From Acholoe squamosa (lineage: Eukaryota; Annelida; Polychaeta; Phyllodocida; Polynoidae): a DNA stretch of 64,000 nucleotides. Below, piece after piece: positions 10,857 through 21,605 of this stretch. Positions within the stretch are counted from its first letter, which is position 1, and each line of letters opens with the position of its first letter. Location: the NCBI GenBank assembly GCA_949317995.1, contig OX439044.1, forward strand, positions 24,314,733 to 24,378,732, read 5' to 3'. The position numbers and the translations under genes are program-made. The notes under the pieces were generated by a model. That model saw nothing but the letters and a program-made list of their open reading frames with translations. It searched no databases and had not been told where the DNA came from.

Positions 10857-12430
10857 AGTAGTATATACAGGTAAACTCAGGCTTGCTCCCCTTCTTGGTT
10901 ATCATCCCCTTGCTGATTCATGATGAGGTGAGCTCCTCAAAGTTGCTGCTGCTGCTGCCGACGTGTGCTGGACACTGAGTGAGTTCACAAGTGGGCCGTG
11001 TGAGAGTGCACCCCCTGCACCCAGGTTTTACCCCGTTCCCCTATTCTCCACCCCAGAGAGGGGAGGGGCTGTAGTTGGGTTGTGCCACTTATTTAAACTC
11101 CATCAGCAAGTTGATGTCCCTTACTCCCTGCTTCCCCCTTTACTCACCCTACCCTATTTTACCTACCTACCTACTTTAGCCTAGTTTACTTTAAAACTTA
11201 GTTAGGTCCTTTTTCCCCAGTATGTATTACCCCCACTTAAACTGACCACCGAGTTGCCACTGTAAGCATTAATGGTGCAAGGTTCACTCCCTGCTCAGCT
11301 GATCATGACTCCTGCTTCACTACCTCTTAGCTTATCCACTTCTCACAAAAGAGAAACAGAGGTTTTTATTTCAGACATAAGGGGTGGTGTAGAACAAGGT
11401 AAGCTGTTTCAACTGTGGCAGCATTGTCCTGAACATCATCCTTCAGATGCATTTATTCCTCCCAATTTAAATTTTAGAGTGTTTCCTTCAAAACAACACT
11501 GCACCTTTTGTCCATCCATAAAAAAAACTGATCACAAAAAGTAAAAATTGGCAACATGTTGAAAACTAGTAGTTTACACCCCACCCTGTTACATTTTACC
11601 AGCTGTTCATGACCATCTGTGCTACATGCTCCAAAAGATCAAAAGACAGCAGCACACCCAATGGTACCTGTGTTCCAGGATCAAAGCTAGTCATCGGATT
11701 TAACCCCCCTCCTACCTTTAGTCCTACTCAATCATAACATTTTATCACCACAACCTTTTTTGTAATGTTAAGTCTATGGCGCCCACTGCATATTTTGCCC
11801 CTATGTTAACTCTAAGGCGACCCCTCACTATATGTCAACTTTATAGCGTCGGTTCCGTACTGCATGCTATGGTTATGGTAAGGCTATTTTAAAAACGTTC
11901 TCCATTAGCATGTTGAAAATCAGCACAACTAGGAACACGGTATAAACACCCAAAAGTGTGACACAGAACTGATATATACACACCACAATGTCTCATATAG
12001 GACCCAACAATCAAGTGGAAATTTCCAAAATTCCAAATTGATACACACACCTTTAACCTAGGTATTCTTTCTACAAAATGAAAGAAATTTACCTAAATTT
12101 CTACTTTTTACACACAAGATTTTCCTTCTTTCAGCAGAAATGCTACAATATTATTAATAATTAATTTTACAAATTTACCTAAATCTTACAGAATTTCCAC
12201 TTTTTACACACAAGATTTCACTTTGAAACATGGTTTTAACCTATGTTTTCTTTTCACAAAACAAAAGTAATGCAACATTCTATGGAAATGTTATAAAATT
12301 TCTATAAAATTTTCACAAATTTACCAAAATGTTATGGAAATTTCACAAAAAATGACACTTTTACACACAAGATTTCGCTGTGTGCAACTCATAGCACCAG
12401 ACTGAAGGACACAGCCCTGGTTCCCAACGT
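10857..12430. other. No gene recognised; short dispersed repeats
   Basis: No CTLD or other exon was recognised. The word TTTTACACACAAGATTTC or a close variant occurs three times (12105, 12200, 12358) at about 95 and 158 bp spacing. Pyrimidine-rich 10990-11230 and the following short ORFs show no domain. Part of this may be the untranslated end of the DIRS-like element that follows (inference). Confidence 0.35.
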
Positions 12431-12479
12431 TTAACACACTTAAAAGGGTACTAGAAAAGGCTAATGCTCCCAGTCAACA

Positions 12480-13350
12480 ACACTGACGGAGCATGTAACA
12501 TCATGTTAGCCTCCATAGGGAAATCCACTAAATCGGCCTACAAAAAAAAAAAGCAGCTGAGAAATGGACCAATTACGCGGAAGAAAATGACATTGATTTG
12601 ATAAAACCATCCCTAAAACAATGTATTGACTTCATAGTACATGTGTTCGATACAAATTTGGGATATAGTACCCTCAATACCACACGGTCTTTCTTGGCAT
12701 GTTTTATCCGGCTGGAAGGCATGCCACTAGGGGAACACCCAGAAATTTCTAGGTTCCTTAAAGGGGTAAGAGTAGAAAGACCCCCGGGAGAAGCATATGA
12801 GACCATTTAGGATCCTATGCAGGTATTAAACCACATGACCAACTGGGGTTGGATAGCAGACTTGACGCTGGATAAACTGACCAGGAGGACCATGATATTG
12901 TTCTTATTGGCAACAGGCCAGAGACTACAAGGACTCTATGCTTTGCTTAGAAAAGATATCACCTTTGGGGATAATACTGTGTGCATTAAGTATTCTCAAA
13001 AACTGAAATCAAACAATCCTAAGACAAACCCTCTCATTCTCAGGTTTTATAAATTTGAGGATGAGAGACTGTGTGTCTATGCACACCTACACATGAACAA
13101 AGATGAAACATAGTCAGTATATCCTCAGGTATTTGGTACCATCAAACAAATGGTAAAAAGGTCAATGAAACCACCTCCTGGTTGGTAAGGCTTACCCTTA
13201 CAGAGGCAGGCATTGACTCTGACTTTGGTCCCTATAGCTCGAGACATGCAGCAAAAAGTGCTGCAGCCAGACACAACGTCCCTATTAATGATATCATGGA
13301 GTAGAGAACACACCTTCGCCAGGTTCTATAACAGACCCCTGGCGGAGGAC
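12480..13350 (+). pseudogene. Tyrosine recombinase part of the DIRS-like fossil
   Basis: Fragments resemble the DIRS tyrosine recombinase: an N-terminal arm-like region, a central LLATGQRLQ segment like the family's conserved TGQR(C/A) box, and a C-terminal TFARFYNRPL segment like the region around the catalytic tyrosine. In this family the enzyme integrates the circular DNA intermediate instead of a DDE integrase. The copy is broken. Confidence 0.7.
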
Positions 13351-13609
13351 AGATTGCCCCAAGTCACAAATTTCATACCCACCATGGTAGATGAACACTT
13401 GTTAAAAGAAACAGGGAAGCTGTGGTACAGAGGGATGACACCTTCAGGTCCCTGCAGTGATGCTTACAGTTTGCAGCCAGACCTTTAGTCAATGCACTGG
13501 ACCACCTGGGCAGCAGCGAAACAGTTAATCCCAAACAACTGGTCACAAGCATGTCTGATTCTTTGAAGCCAAGTCCTCATGGAAAACCAATGACATCAGG
13601 CGCAATAAT

Positions 13610-14023
13610 GTGTATTCAGGCTTAAAGGGTGTGGGGCTAGAGGTAGCACAGAAACCAGAAAACCACAAAAGCTTTAAATATCTGCTCGGAGAAGATGCCA
13701 GAGAGCAGATTGTGGTTAGACAGAAAGAGGAAGAAGCCCTACGCGATGTTGTGGCTGCCCCCAGGTCATGGAACCGCCGCCAGGGAAACTACAGGGGCGG
13801 CCAGGCCAGCAGCCACCACAACAAGAGTGGTTCCAGCCACAAACACACAGCAGGTCATCCCAACTACAATCAGGACCGCAGCTGCCACCAGGGGGTGCCG
13901 AACCGCCAGCAGGACTACCGGTCCAGCAGCAACACCTCCAGGGGTGGCAAGTGGGGCAAGCAGTCCAAACAGAACCCCTACAAAGGTGGCAACAAATCCA
14001 ACAACAAAGATAACAACAAATAA
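13610..14023 (+). pseudogene. Gag-like basic region of the DIRS-like fossil
   Basis: The reading frame ends in a tail very rich in Gly, Asn, Ser, Arg and Lys (GGKWGKQSKQNPYKGG), the composition seen at the end of DIRS gag-like proteins. It lies directly before the reverse transcriptase. No zinc knuckle is visible. Identification rests on position and composition. Confidence 0.5.
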
Positions 14024-14189
14024 ATGTAAGTCTTTCATTGTGAATACACCTGATACAGCCAAGCTAACCGAAACACCTGAAAAGAATCCCATAAAAAAAC
14101 AGGCCTTTTCAGCAGGTGGTTTGGGTAGGCAGGCTAACAAATGGCATACATTCACCAAAGACAGATGGGTGCTGGTTATGGTGAAGGGC

Positions 14190-14970
14190 TTGACCATAGA
14201 TCTACACACTATCCCAGTACAGTCAGAGATCCCTGACTCAGCATCTATTAACCCAGTTACAGATGCTCAGTTGGATACACAAATACAGGATATGTTGAGT
14301 AAAGGCATCATAGAGCCTGCAGAACATAATGCGAGGGCATTTGTTTCACACATGTTTTTAAGACCTAAAACAGATGGCACTTTCAGACCTATTTTGAACC
14401 TCTCAGAACTAAAAGAGTTCACAGTCTACAAACCCTTCAAAATGGATCATCTCGTGTCTGTCATGCATAATTTGCCTCAACACTCCTCTATGAGTTCTGT
14501 AGATATTACATCAGCCTACTTCACCCTACCCATTAAGGAAAGGGACAGGGATTTCTTGCAATTCCAGTTCCATTGTAAACGGTATAGGTATACATGCCTA
14601 CCAAATGGATACTCACCAGTGCCAAGACTGTTTACACATATCATGAAGGCACTGCTTTCACATCTGAGAGTACATTACAGCGTAAATTTGGTATTTTACA
14701 TTGATGACACACTTATTTTTGGAACAATCTGTAAAAGACACTCTCAGAATCCTACAAGAAGCAGGCTTCACAATTAACTTCAGAAAATCAGTCTTGACCC
14801 TGGCACAGTCCATTGAATACCTGGGTTTCACCATTGATTCAACCACACTGACATTACACATACCACCTAAGAAAGTGACAATATTGATGGCAATGGCACT
14901 TGACATCCTGAAAGTCAGGAGGCTGTCAATCAGACAGTTCGCAGCAGTCATAGGAAAACTGGCAGCCACT
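14190..14970 (+). pseudogene. Reverse transcriptase part of the DIRS-like fossil
   Basis: DIRS/gypsy-type RT motifs are visible in order: QDMLSKGIIEPAE, a KTDGTFRPILNL segment, SSVDITSAYFTLPI with the first catalytic Asp, and FYIDDTLIF with the YIDD active-site box, followed by an IEYLGFTIDS segment. The match is with DIRS-type RT, not LINE RT. The copy is broken and ends where a MITE begins at 14978. Confidence 0.75.
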
Positions 14971-14977
14971 GAACCTG

Positions 14978-15280
14978 CACTGTAAAAACAGTGTTTAGGG
15001 TTTGAACACCAGTGTTTAAGACTTAAACACTTGTTTAAACACTTATTTGTCCCACTTTTCTAAACGCTTCTTTAGTGCTAAACGCGTTCAATTTTAAACG
15101 TGTTTAACTACAAAGTGTTTAACCAAGTGTTTAAATGCTAAACACTTAAACACTTCAGTGTTTAGATGTTTAAGTACAAGTGTGCAAAAGCTAAACACCT
15201 AAACACTTCAAGTGTTTAGGTGTTTAAATGCGGGTGTTGAGAAAATTTGGTGTGTATCTTTAAACACCTTTTTTGCAGTG
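14978..15280. mobile_element. 303-bp MITE with CACTGYAAAAA ends inside the DIRS fossil
   Basis: The left end CACTGTAAAAACAGTGTTTA is mirrored by the complement of the right end TAAACACCTTTTTTGCAGTG. The interior is built from many copies of GTGTTTA and TTAAACAC in both orientations. No coding sequence. It interrupts the retroelement between its RT and RNase H regions. The superfamily is undetermined (hAT- or CACTA-like ends are possible). Confidence 0.65.
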
Positions 15281-15568
15281 TGGAAATGACAGGGCCAAGG
15301 TCCATACCAAACTATGGGTGTGGACCACTAAAATCGACATGGCGACATGGGCTACTTAAGGCTTAATGACATGGGACATGAACAATTTCTTAAAATTGAC
15401 AGGGTGACATGATCATTTCTTAAAATTGACATGGGGACATTTTTTAAAATCGACATGTGACATGGGGGACCCCCCATCCACACCCCCCAAACTCCTCCAG
15501 AGAGTTAGATATTGGGCCCTCACAAAGTCATTAGATAACTATGATGTAACAATGTACCTAAATGATTG

Positions 15569-15928
15569 TGTAGGCTTGTGGAGCGATTTATATGGTTTAA
15601 GCTCCCTATTCGAGAGGGCAGGTCAGTCAGTGCGATTACCACCGGTAGGACTAGAGGTTGCTTCGATCTCTGGCCACTATGGGGTGGTGGCAGCACTGGT
15701 CGTCGCTGCTCCAGTCCCTACCTGGGACCGCGTAGGGAGTTCCTGAAGTCGGCTTCTGGCTACGACCAGAGCAACACCTGCTGAGCATCAAGCTATCCTT
15801 ATAGCATTACTTCGAACTCATGTGACTCCTGAATAAATATGTGCTGGTTGCACTAACCCGAGCTAACTTGCCAGGTTTTACCATATCTCGAACTCAACCG
15901 AAGTTAAATAAGAACTCGAACCATTACA
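15569..15928 (+). mobile_element. Solo LTR (360 bp) inside the DIRS fossil
   Basis: The insert begins TGTAGGC and ends TTACA, the TG/CA termini of LTR elements, and is flanked on both sides by the 4-bp direct repeat ATTG (15565-15568 and 15929-15932). An AATAAA lies near its 3' part (about 15833), as expected for the R region. No internal region remains, so it is a solo LTR left by recombination. It is younger than the DIRS copy. The family (4-bp duplication: BEL/Pao or Ty3-like) is not resolved. Confidence 0.55.
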
Positions 15929-16182
15929 ATTGCATCAAACAGTGGCTGTCACATCTCCCTATTGCCTCAGTGCTTTATGCAGAAATTCGCCCACAGGTGT
16001 CAATCTACACAAACTCTTCTAAAACAGGGTGGGGTTGCTATTGGCAACAAGATGATTTTAAGTTACAAGAACTGCATATTAATATTCTTGAATTGAAGGC
16101 AGTTCTCATGGCTCTGAAGAAACTTCAACGTCGAGTGAAGGGGCAACGTGTAAATTTGTTCATCAACAAGACAACAGCCCTA

Positions 16183-16298
16183 CCCAGTCAACAAAAAATG
16201 TTATTTAATGTGAAAAAAAACGTTTTTAACATTTTAAAACGTTTGACTATGATAAAGAGCCATAGGGAAATGTTCTAAAATGTTTTTTGTTGACTGGG
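16183..16298. mobile_element. 116-bp TA-flanked MITE
   Basis: Inverted ends CCCAGTCAACAAAAAA and TTTTTTGTTGACTGGG, with TA at 16181-16182 and 16299-16300. The interior is rich in AACGTTTTT. It interrupts the RNase H region of the DIRS-like fossil. Related AACGTTTT-rich sequence surrounds the Harbinger element at 35846-41830 and occurs at 43205-43315. Confidence 0.7.
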
Positions 16299-16522
16299 TA
16301 TGCTGTATCAGAAAAGGTGGTTCTCTGGGTTCCATACCATGTGATGAGGTCACACAGTGCATATACACTTATGCATGGAAACACAGAATCAGATGGCGGC
16401 GCAGGGTTGAGCGGTTGAAAATTGGACTGTAGAATTTCTACAAATTTACTAGGATATACACATAGGGACGTTGTCAAACTTGACATACTACTTCATAAAA
16501 GTTCCAACCAGATTTATACTGA

Positions 16523-17889
16523 ATGTCAAATGCTAAAGACAAGCTTCAAACTAGGAGGAGAGGAAAAGAAATTGAAATGCTCTCACCGGAAGCCACTTTG
16601 AAGGATGTCATCGCTGCCGTCAACTCTATTGACAGGAGAGTCAAAACAGTGGAGGAACTTCAACTTGAGATGAAAACTAGTCTCGATGGGTTCAAGGATT
16701 CTATGGATACCTTAAATAAGACCTCTACAACCATTAACACTACCTTGGATGGACTAACAACTAGGCTAACTTCCACAGAAGGAACATTAAATTCTGTATC
16801 CACCACTGTCAAAGAGACTGGAGACGCCATGACGGCACACACACAAAATATCCAAGCGCAAACAGACCTGCTATTAAAGCATGCACAGAGATTTGAGAAA
16901 ATAGATGAAGACATCAAGAGGAAAATTGTCGTGGTAAAAGGCCTAGAGGAATCCGACAATGAAAACTGGAAAAGATTAACCAACTGTTCAGGGATGTGCA
17001 CGCGGATTTTGGCATCGAAAGTGTTCAAAGTTGTAGTCGCGCAGGAACACCCGTCACACGAAACCAAGATGGCGGCGCCCACGATGTAAATAAGAAGACC
17101 TATCGACCGATTAAAATTGTGTTCAACAATGTATACACCAAAGCGAAACTGATGAAACTCCTCAAAAACTTAAAAGGCAAGTTTCTATATAAGCATGTAT
17201 CTATTGGGGATGAACTTGGAGAAATGGAGCAAAGGGAATTCAATGATTTCCGTGCCATGCACTATCTGGCGAAACGACAGGGGTACAACACTCAGTTGAG
17301 ACAGCGTAGAATTATTATAGATAAGAAGCCCTTCGAGCACAGTCAACTTCACCAGCTACCATACCAAGACCTGAACATGCAAAAAGCCAATGAAGCCGAA
17401 ACACCAGATGGTCTAATGTTCAAATCACACCACCATAAACTGTCTAATCTTTTCCATTGCCAAAAATCATACAGAGGAGTGGAATACAACAGCTCAGAAC
17501 AGGCTTATCAAGTGTCCAAGGCCCAAGCTTGTGGTCAGAACAACCTAGTACTATCCTTAAAGAAGCTAGAAGACCCGGTACAAATAATGTATGAAGCAAG
17601 GAAAATCAGACCTACAGCAGAATGGAACAAGATGGCTGCCGCGGTCATGCAAGAGATCAACGAGCAGAAATTTTCCATACCATATATGAGGGACTATCTA
17701 ATCTCTACTGGAGACAAAAACTTGTATGAGGCCAGCTTCAACCCTATATGGGGGGTGAAAATGCACTTCGGGCAAGCAAACCAATGTACGACTGGAAATG
17801 TTAAGGGTGAGAACCTGATGGGACAAATTCTTCAAAAAATTCGTGTGCAACTTACCAGAGTACATGGAAATCCGGATGAAAATCAATAA
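16523..17889 (+). CDS. LINE ORF1 protein: coiled coil + RRM-like + NADAR (one frameshift)
   Basis: The N-terminal part (16523 to about 16975) is a Leu/Thr-rich heptad region typical of LINE ORF1 trimerisation coils, running into KIVVVKGLEESDNENWK, the start of an L1-type RRM. The protein continues in another frame (ORF 16996-17889, 297 aa), so one single-base frameshift lies around 16965-16985. Residues 1-115 of that frame finish the RRM (RPIKIVFNN) and a C-terminal domain like L1 ORF1p. Residues about 142-287 (17419-17856) form a NADAR domain with the family blocks KLSNLF (148-153), NSSEQAYQVSKA (165-176), ISTGD (236-240), NLYEAS (242-247), NPIWGV (249-254) and a closing GENLMGQIL. NADAR proteins include YbiA-type N-glycosidases and ADP-ribosyl-guanine hydrolases. 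ORF1p normally coats LINE RNA; a catalytic role here is inference. Confidence 0.8.
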
Positions 17890-18153
17890 ATATCTTCTTG
17901 TACATTATATAGCTTAGTTCCTAATCGATATAATGCCATAGTCCTTGAAATTTAACTGCCGACTCATACATCGAACACCATGGGTAGCCAGAAGAGCTGT
18001 AAGCCCGTGGAGGGGGGGGTATGTATATTTTTATAACGCATGGTTTACAATGACCTGGATTGATGTAGCATGCACTAGTAGAATGATCATATATGTATAC
18101 ATTGTGCAGCATGTCGACTATATCGAGTTTAAATGTAATTACCAGATACAAAT

Positions 18154-20985
18154 ATGTCTTTAAAAAATAAATTCAGGAAAGGTTTCTCAATAATACATAT
18201 GAATGCCAGGAGTGTGAGAAATAAATTTACAAAAATCAAAGAGGAGCTGAATAACAATTTCATAGATATTATATTATTTTCTGAGACCTGGTTGAATGAA
18301 ATGGATTGTAGTAATTTATATAGCTTCCCAAGGTATAATCTCTTTCATCAAGACCGTATCAGTATATATAGAGGAGGAGGACTTTGTGCATATGTCGATG
18401 AAAGTCTATCATGTTCAGTAGATAGATTCAAAGCCTTAAACAGGACTAATGAAAATATAGAAGTTCAATGGTTACTATCAGCTAAAGGTGCAAATAAAAA
18501 ATGTATTGTATGTAATATCTATAGACCACCTTCGGGAAACCTTATGGAATTCTGTAATACCATGCGAGCACTACTATTACAAATAGACAACTTGGACAGA
18601 TATGATATTTTTATCCTTGGGGATTTCAATGTAAATGTACTAACTAATACCCCAGATAAGCAGCTACTTATAGAAACCTTTGATCATTTTAACTTAGTAC
18701 AACTTGTTAACAAGGTCACAACCACATCAGGTACCAACACGTGTATAGACTTGATTTTCTCAAATTGTGATACCATTACCTCCAGTGGTCCATTGAACAT
18801 ACACCTGTCTGACCACCTACCGGTACATATCTTAAAAGCCCAAATACACACAAAGAAAAATTTTAGAACCTTTCTTGGAAGATCATATAATAAACTTAAT
18901 ATGGAAATATTTTATTTAGACTTAGAAAATTGTAATTGGGACTATTTTAACGAATCAAATGACCCAAATGTTTGCTGGTCTATACTAGAAAACATGATAA
19001 AAAGAATGTTAGATCTGCAATGTCCGGTAAAAAGTTTCAAGGTGGTAGACAAACCTAGCCCATGGATGTCTAATGAGCTGTTTGAAAAGATAAACGACAA
19101 AAATGCATTATTAAATTTAGCCAGGAAAAATTTGGATATCATATTGTGGCATAGAGCTAGAGAGAGTCGAAACCAGGTTAATAGAGACATTGAATTGGCT
19201 AAGGAAACATATTATTCCAACCTATCTGAGGTATTTAAGAAAGATTCTAAGAAATTTTGGAGTACTATTAAGGATATCTTACCTTCTAATAAATCTAATA
19301 GCAAGTCAATCATGTTAACTGACGAAAACGGCCATGTAATTTCAATTAATGATACTTCCACTTATATAAATAATTTTTTCGCAGAAATTGGTCCTAGGCT
19401 GGCGGAACAACATCAAACCATATTTAATTTTAAGGGTACGAGATGTGAAGTGGATATGCCCGAGATGAACTTTACAGATGAGGAAATTATGAAATGCTTA
19501 TCTGACATAGACATATCTAAGTCATCTGCTATTGACTATTTATCTACTGATATATTCAAAAAAACTATGTTAAAGTTCCCTCAAAAATTTATAAAAATCA
19601 TTAATTTGGTTACGATTACTGGCCAAATCCCTGATAGTTGGAAAATTGCTACGGTGACTCCTCTCCCCAAAGGAGGGGACCCATCCAATGTCTCTAACCT
19701 TAGACCGATAAGTGTTCTACCGGTACCGGGAAAAATCCTAGAAAGACTCATACATAACAAACTGAGTGAACATTTAGAAAGATTTGATATTTTAACGAAA
19801 AACCAAGGTGGATACCAAAAATGTAAATCTACACTAGACTCTATCTCAGTATTAGTTGATGATGTATTAAAAAATAGAAATGAAGGTAATATAACAATGG
19901 CTGCCTTTATTGATATAAAAAAAGCATTTGATTCTGTTAATCATTTAATATTATTAAAGAAATTAGAACAATACGGAGTCAGAAATAGAAATCTAACCTT
20001 AATAGAGAATTATTTATCAAGGAGACAGCAATGTGCTATAGCCAACCATATACGTTCTGATAAAGCAAGTCTAACATGTGGCGTACCACAGGGCTCAATT
20101 TTGGGTCCTTTGTTCTTCTTATTGTATATTAATGATTGCATTTCTGACAATGATGTACACAAAACTTTGTTATACGCAGATGACTCTGTACTGTATGTAT
20201 CCGGAAAAAACTTAGACGCTTTAACTAATCAGTTGACTATTGCACTTAATTCCTTCTCTCTCTGGTCTTCAGCCAACAAACTTACAATGAATGAAACCAA
20301 GACGAAAATAATGACCTTTGCTTCAGCAGTTAAATTGAAGAAAATACAAAAACCTAAGATTGTCCTTAATGGTAAAACTTTAATGAATGTTCAATCATAC
20401 AAATACTTAGGGGTCACCCTTGACCAAGAAATGAATTTTAATATGTATATGAGAAATGTTATCAAGAGTGTTCGGTTCAAATCATTAATTTTGTATAAAA
20501 CAAGAAAATATTTATCAACTGCAGCAAGAATAAGAATGTACAAAATGCATATAATACCAATTATTGATTACTGTGATATTTTATACAATGGAGCTAATGC
20601 TGATTTGTTACAAGTACTGCAAAGATTGCAAAATAAGTGTTTAAAAACCTGTCTAGATGTGCATGTACTGACCCCAACAGATTTTGTACATAGAGAAACA
20701 ATGAGTCCGAAACTTGAAGCTAGAAGACTACATCATATAAAAATGCTGGCTTATAAAAGATCCACTAAGGAAGAATATATTAAACCCACTGTTAGAATGA
20801 CAAGATTTTCAAGTGCTCCTGTATTAAATTATATGAAAATTAACTGCACAGCTTACTCAAAATCTCCTGAATGTCTATGTGCCCAAACGTGGAATAATTT
20901 AGAGACAGATATTAGAAATACTAGGGACAAGGATAAATTTAAAGCTTTATCAAAGAAATGTATGATGCAATCTATTGACATCTAA
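18154..20985 (+). CDS. LINE ORF2: endonuclease-reverse transcriptase (intact, 943 aa)
   Basis: The N-terminal apurinic-type endonuclease (about residues 10-230) shows HMNARSVRNKF, FSETWL, NIYRPP, LGDFNVN and SDHLPV, so the catalytic Asn, Glu, Asp and His are present. The reverse transcriptase (about 480-760) shows NLRPISVLPVPGKILERL, FIDIKKAFDSVNH, CGVPQGSILGPLFFLLYIND and the active-site YADDSVLY, then YKYLGVTLD. The C-terminal part (about 760-943) is the Arg/Lys-rich region ending in a TWNNLETDIRNTR segment typical of Jockey/CR1-group LINEs. No RNase H. The frame is uninterrupted over 2.8 kb, which argues for recent insertion. It starts 264 bp after ORF1; the start chosen is the first ATG, just before the endonuclease. 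Confidence 0.92.
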   Translation: MSLKNKFRKGFSIIHMNARSVRNKFTKIKEELNNNFIDIILFSETWLNEMDCSNLYSFPRYNLFHQDRISIYRGGGLCAYVDESLSCSVDRFKALNRTNENIEVQWLLSAKGANKKCIVCNIYRPPSGNLMEFCNTMRALLLQIDNLDRYDIFILGDFNVNVLTNTPDKQLLIETFDHFNLVQLVNKVTTTSGTNTCIDLIFSNCDTITSSGPLNIHLSDHLPVHILKAQIHTKKNFRTFLGRSYNKLNMEIFYLDLENCNWDYFNESNDPNVCWSILENMIKRMLDLQCPVKSFKVVDKPSPWMSNELFEKINDKNALLNLARKNLDIILWHRARESRNQVNRDIELAKETYYSNLSEVFKKDSKKFWSTIKDILPSNKSNSKSIMLTDENGHVISINDTSTYINNFFAEIGPRLAEQHQTIFNFKGTRCEVDMPEMNFTDEEIMKCLSDIDISKSSAIDYLSTDIFKKTMLKFPQKFIKIINLVTITGQIPDSWKIATVTPLPKGGDPSNVSNLRPISVLPVPGKILERLIHNKLSEHLERFDILTKNQGGYQKCKSTLDSISVLVDDVLKNRNEGNITMAAFIDIKKAFDSVNHLILLKKLEQYGVRNRNLTLIENYLSRRQQCAIANHIRSDKASLTCGVPQGSILGPLFFLLYINDCISDNDVHKTLLYADDSVLYVSGKNLDALTNQLTIALNSFSLWSSANKLTMNETKTKIMTFASAVKLKKIQKPKIVLNGKTLMNVQSYKYLGVTLDQEMNFNMYMRNVIKSVRFKSLILYKTRKYLSTAARIRMYKMHIIPIIDYCDILYNGANADLLQVLQRLQNKCLKTCLDVHVLTPTDFVHRETMSPKLEARRLHHIKMLAYKRSTKEEYIKPTVRMTRFSSAPVLNYMKINCTAYSKSPECLCAQTWNNLETDIRNTRDKDKFKALSKKCMMQSIDI

Positions 20986-21605
20986 AATATAATGTAAAAT
21001 AATTACACATATTGTCAAACCTACTTTTTAAGTGCCATAACAACGATCTATTTAAAGACCAATGATGACTGTCTACGTCGACTTGTCAATGCTAGCATAT
21101 TGGATAGTATCTGCGCATGCTGTATAAAATGAAACCATTCTTACGACTAGGGGGGGGGGCATTAATTACTATTTTGTACTTAAAGTAGATAGAAAGTGCC
21201 CCAAATTGTTCAAAATAATTGTTATTATACCGTATAATTGTATGAATATCTGTAATGATTTAAGTGGTCAGATCATAACAACATTTTCGAAATGACGATC
21301 TGGTCATGAACTGTTTGGTCATGTTATTATCAAAAAAGAATTACCTGGTAAAATAGGTAATCGTGTAACATATCAAAGAATGTGCTTAGGCAAGCTTATA
21401 TAGGCGTTATATTTCTAATACATAACGACAAAATACACTTGCATGTCTATGATTACATGATGTATGTACCACTAGACCAAATAAAGTTTAAAAATTTGTT
21501 CAAAAAAACCTTCAAGTTGTCCTACTGCCCTACTAAACTCAATGTGGAAGCAGACAGGACATCAAGAGCCTAATTACGGGGCTAATTATATGCATTATTT
21601 TTTAG

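Larger units (their letters stand above)
16385..21375 (+). mobile_element. Nearly full-length LINE with a NADAR domain in ORF1
   Basis: A non-LTR retrotransposon with a short 5' UTR (beginning about 16385, GATGGCGGCG), ORF1 (16523-17889) and an intact ORF2 (18154-20985), then about 390 bp of 3' UTR. Both borders are approximate: the 5' border is where DIRS similarity stops and the 3' border is just before DIRS similarity resumes at 21382. No target duplication was identified. ORF2 resembles the Jockey/CR1/L2 group (apurinic-type endonuclease, YADD reverse transcriptase, no RNase H), whereas ORF1 has an L1-like coiled coil plus RRM and an added C-terminal NADAR domain. The insertion splits the RNase H of the DIRS fossil, so it is the younger element. 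Confidence 0.85.
12430..21575 (+). mobile_element. Broken DIRS-like retroelement fossil, with younger insertions
   Basis: Recognisable DIRS-type parts are spread over this span: tyrosine recombinase (about 12480-13350), basic gag-like region (13610-14023), reverse transcriptase (about 14190-14970) and RNase H (about 15930-16180, with its C-terminal end resuming at about 21382-21573). It is broken, with several disabling changes as well as four insertions of other elements (14978-15280, 15569-15928, 16183-16298 and the LINE at about 16385-21375). The termini were not found. It is older than all four insertions. The recombinase lies before gag and RT; this may be the local gene order or two adjoining copies. 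Confidence 0.75.

Noticed and set aside
13766-14209. 147-aa minus-strand hydrophobic ORF
   Set aside because: Antisense shadow of the gag-like basic region; its Val/Ala richness follows from the complementary codons.
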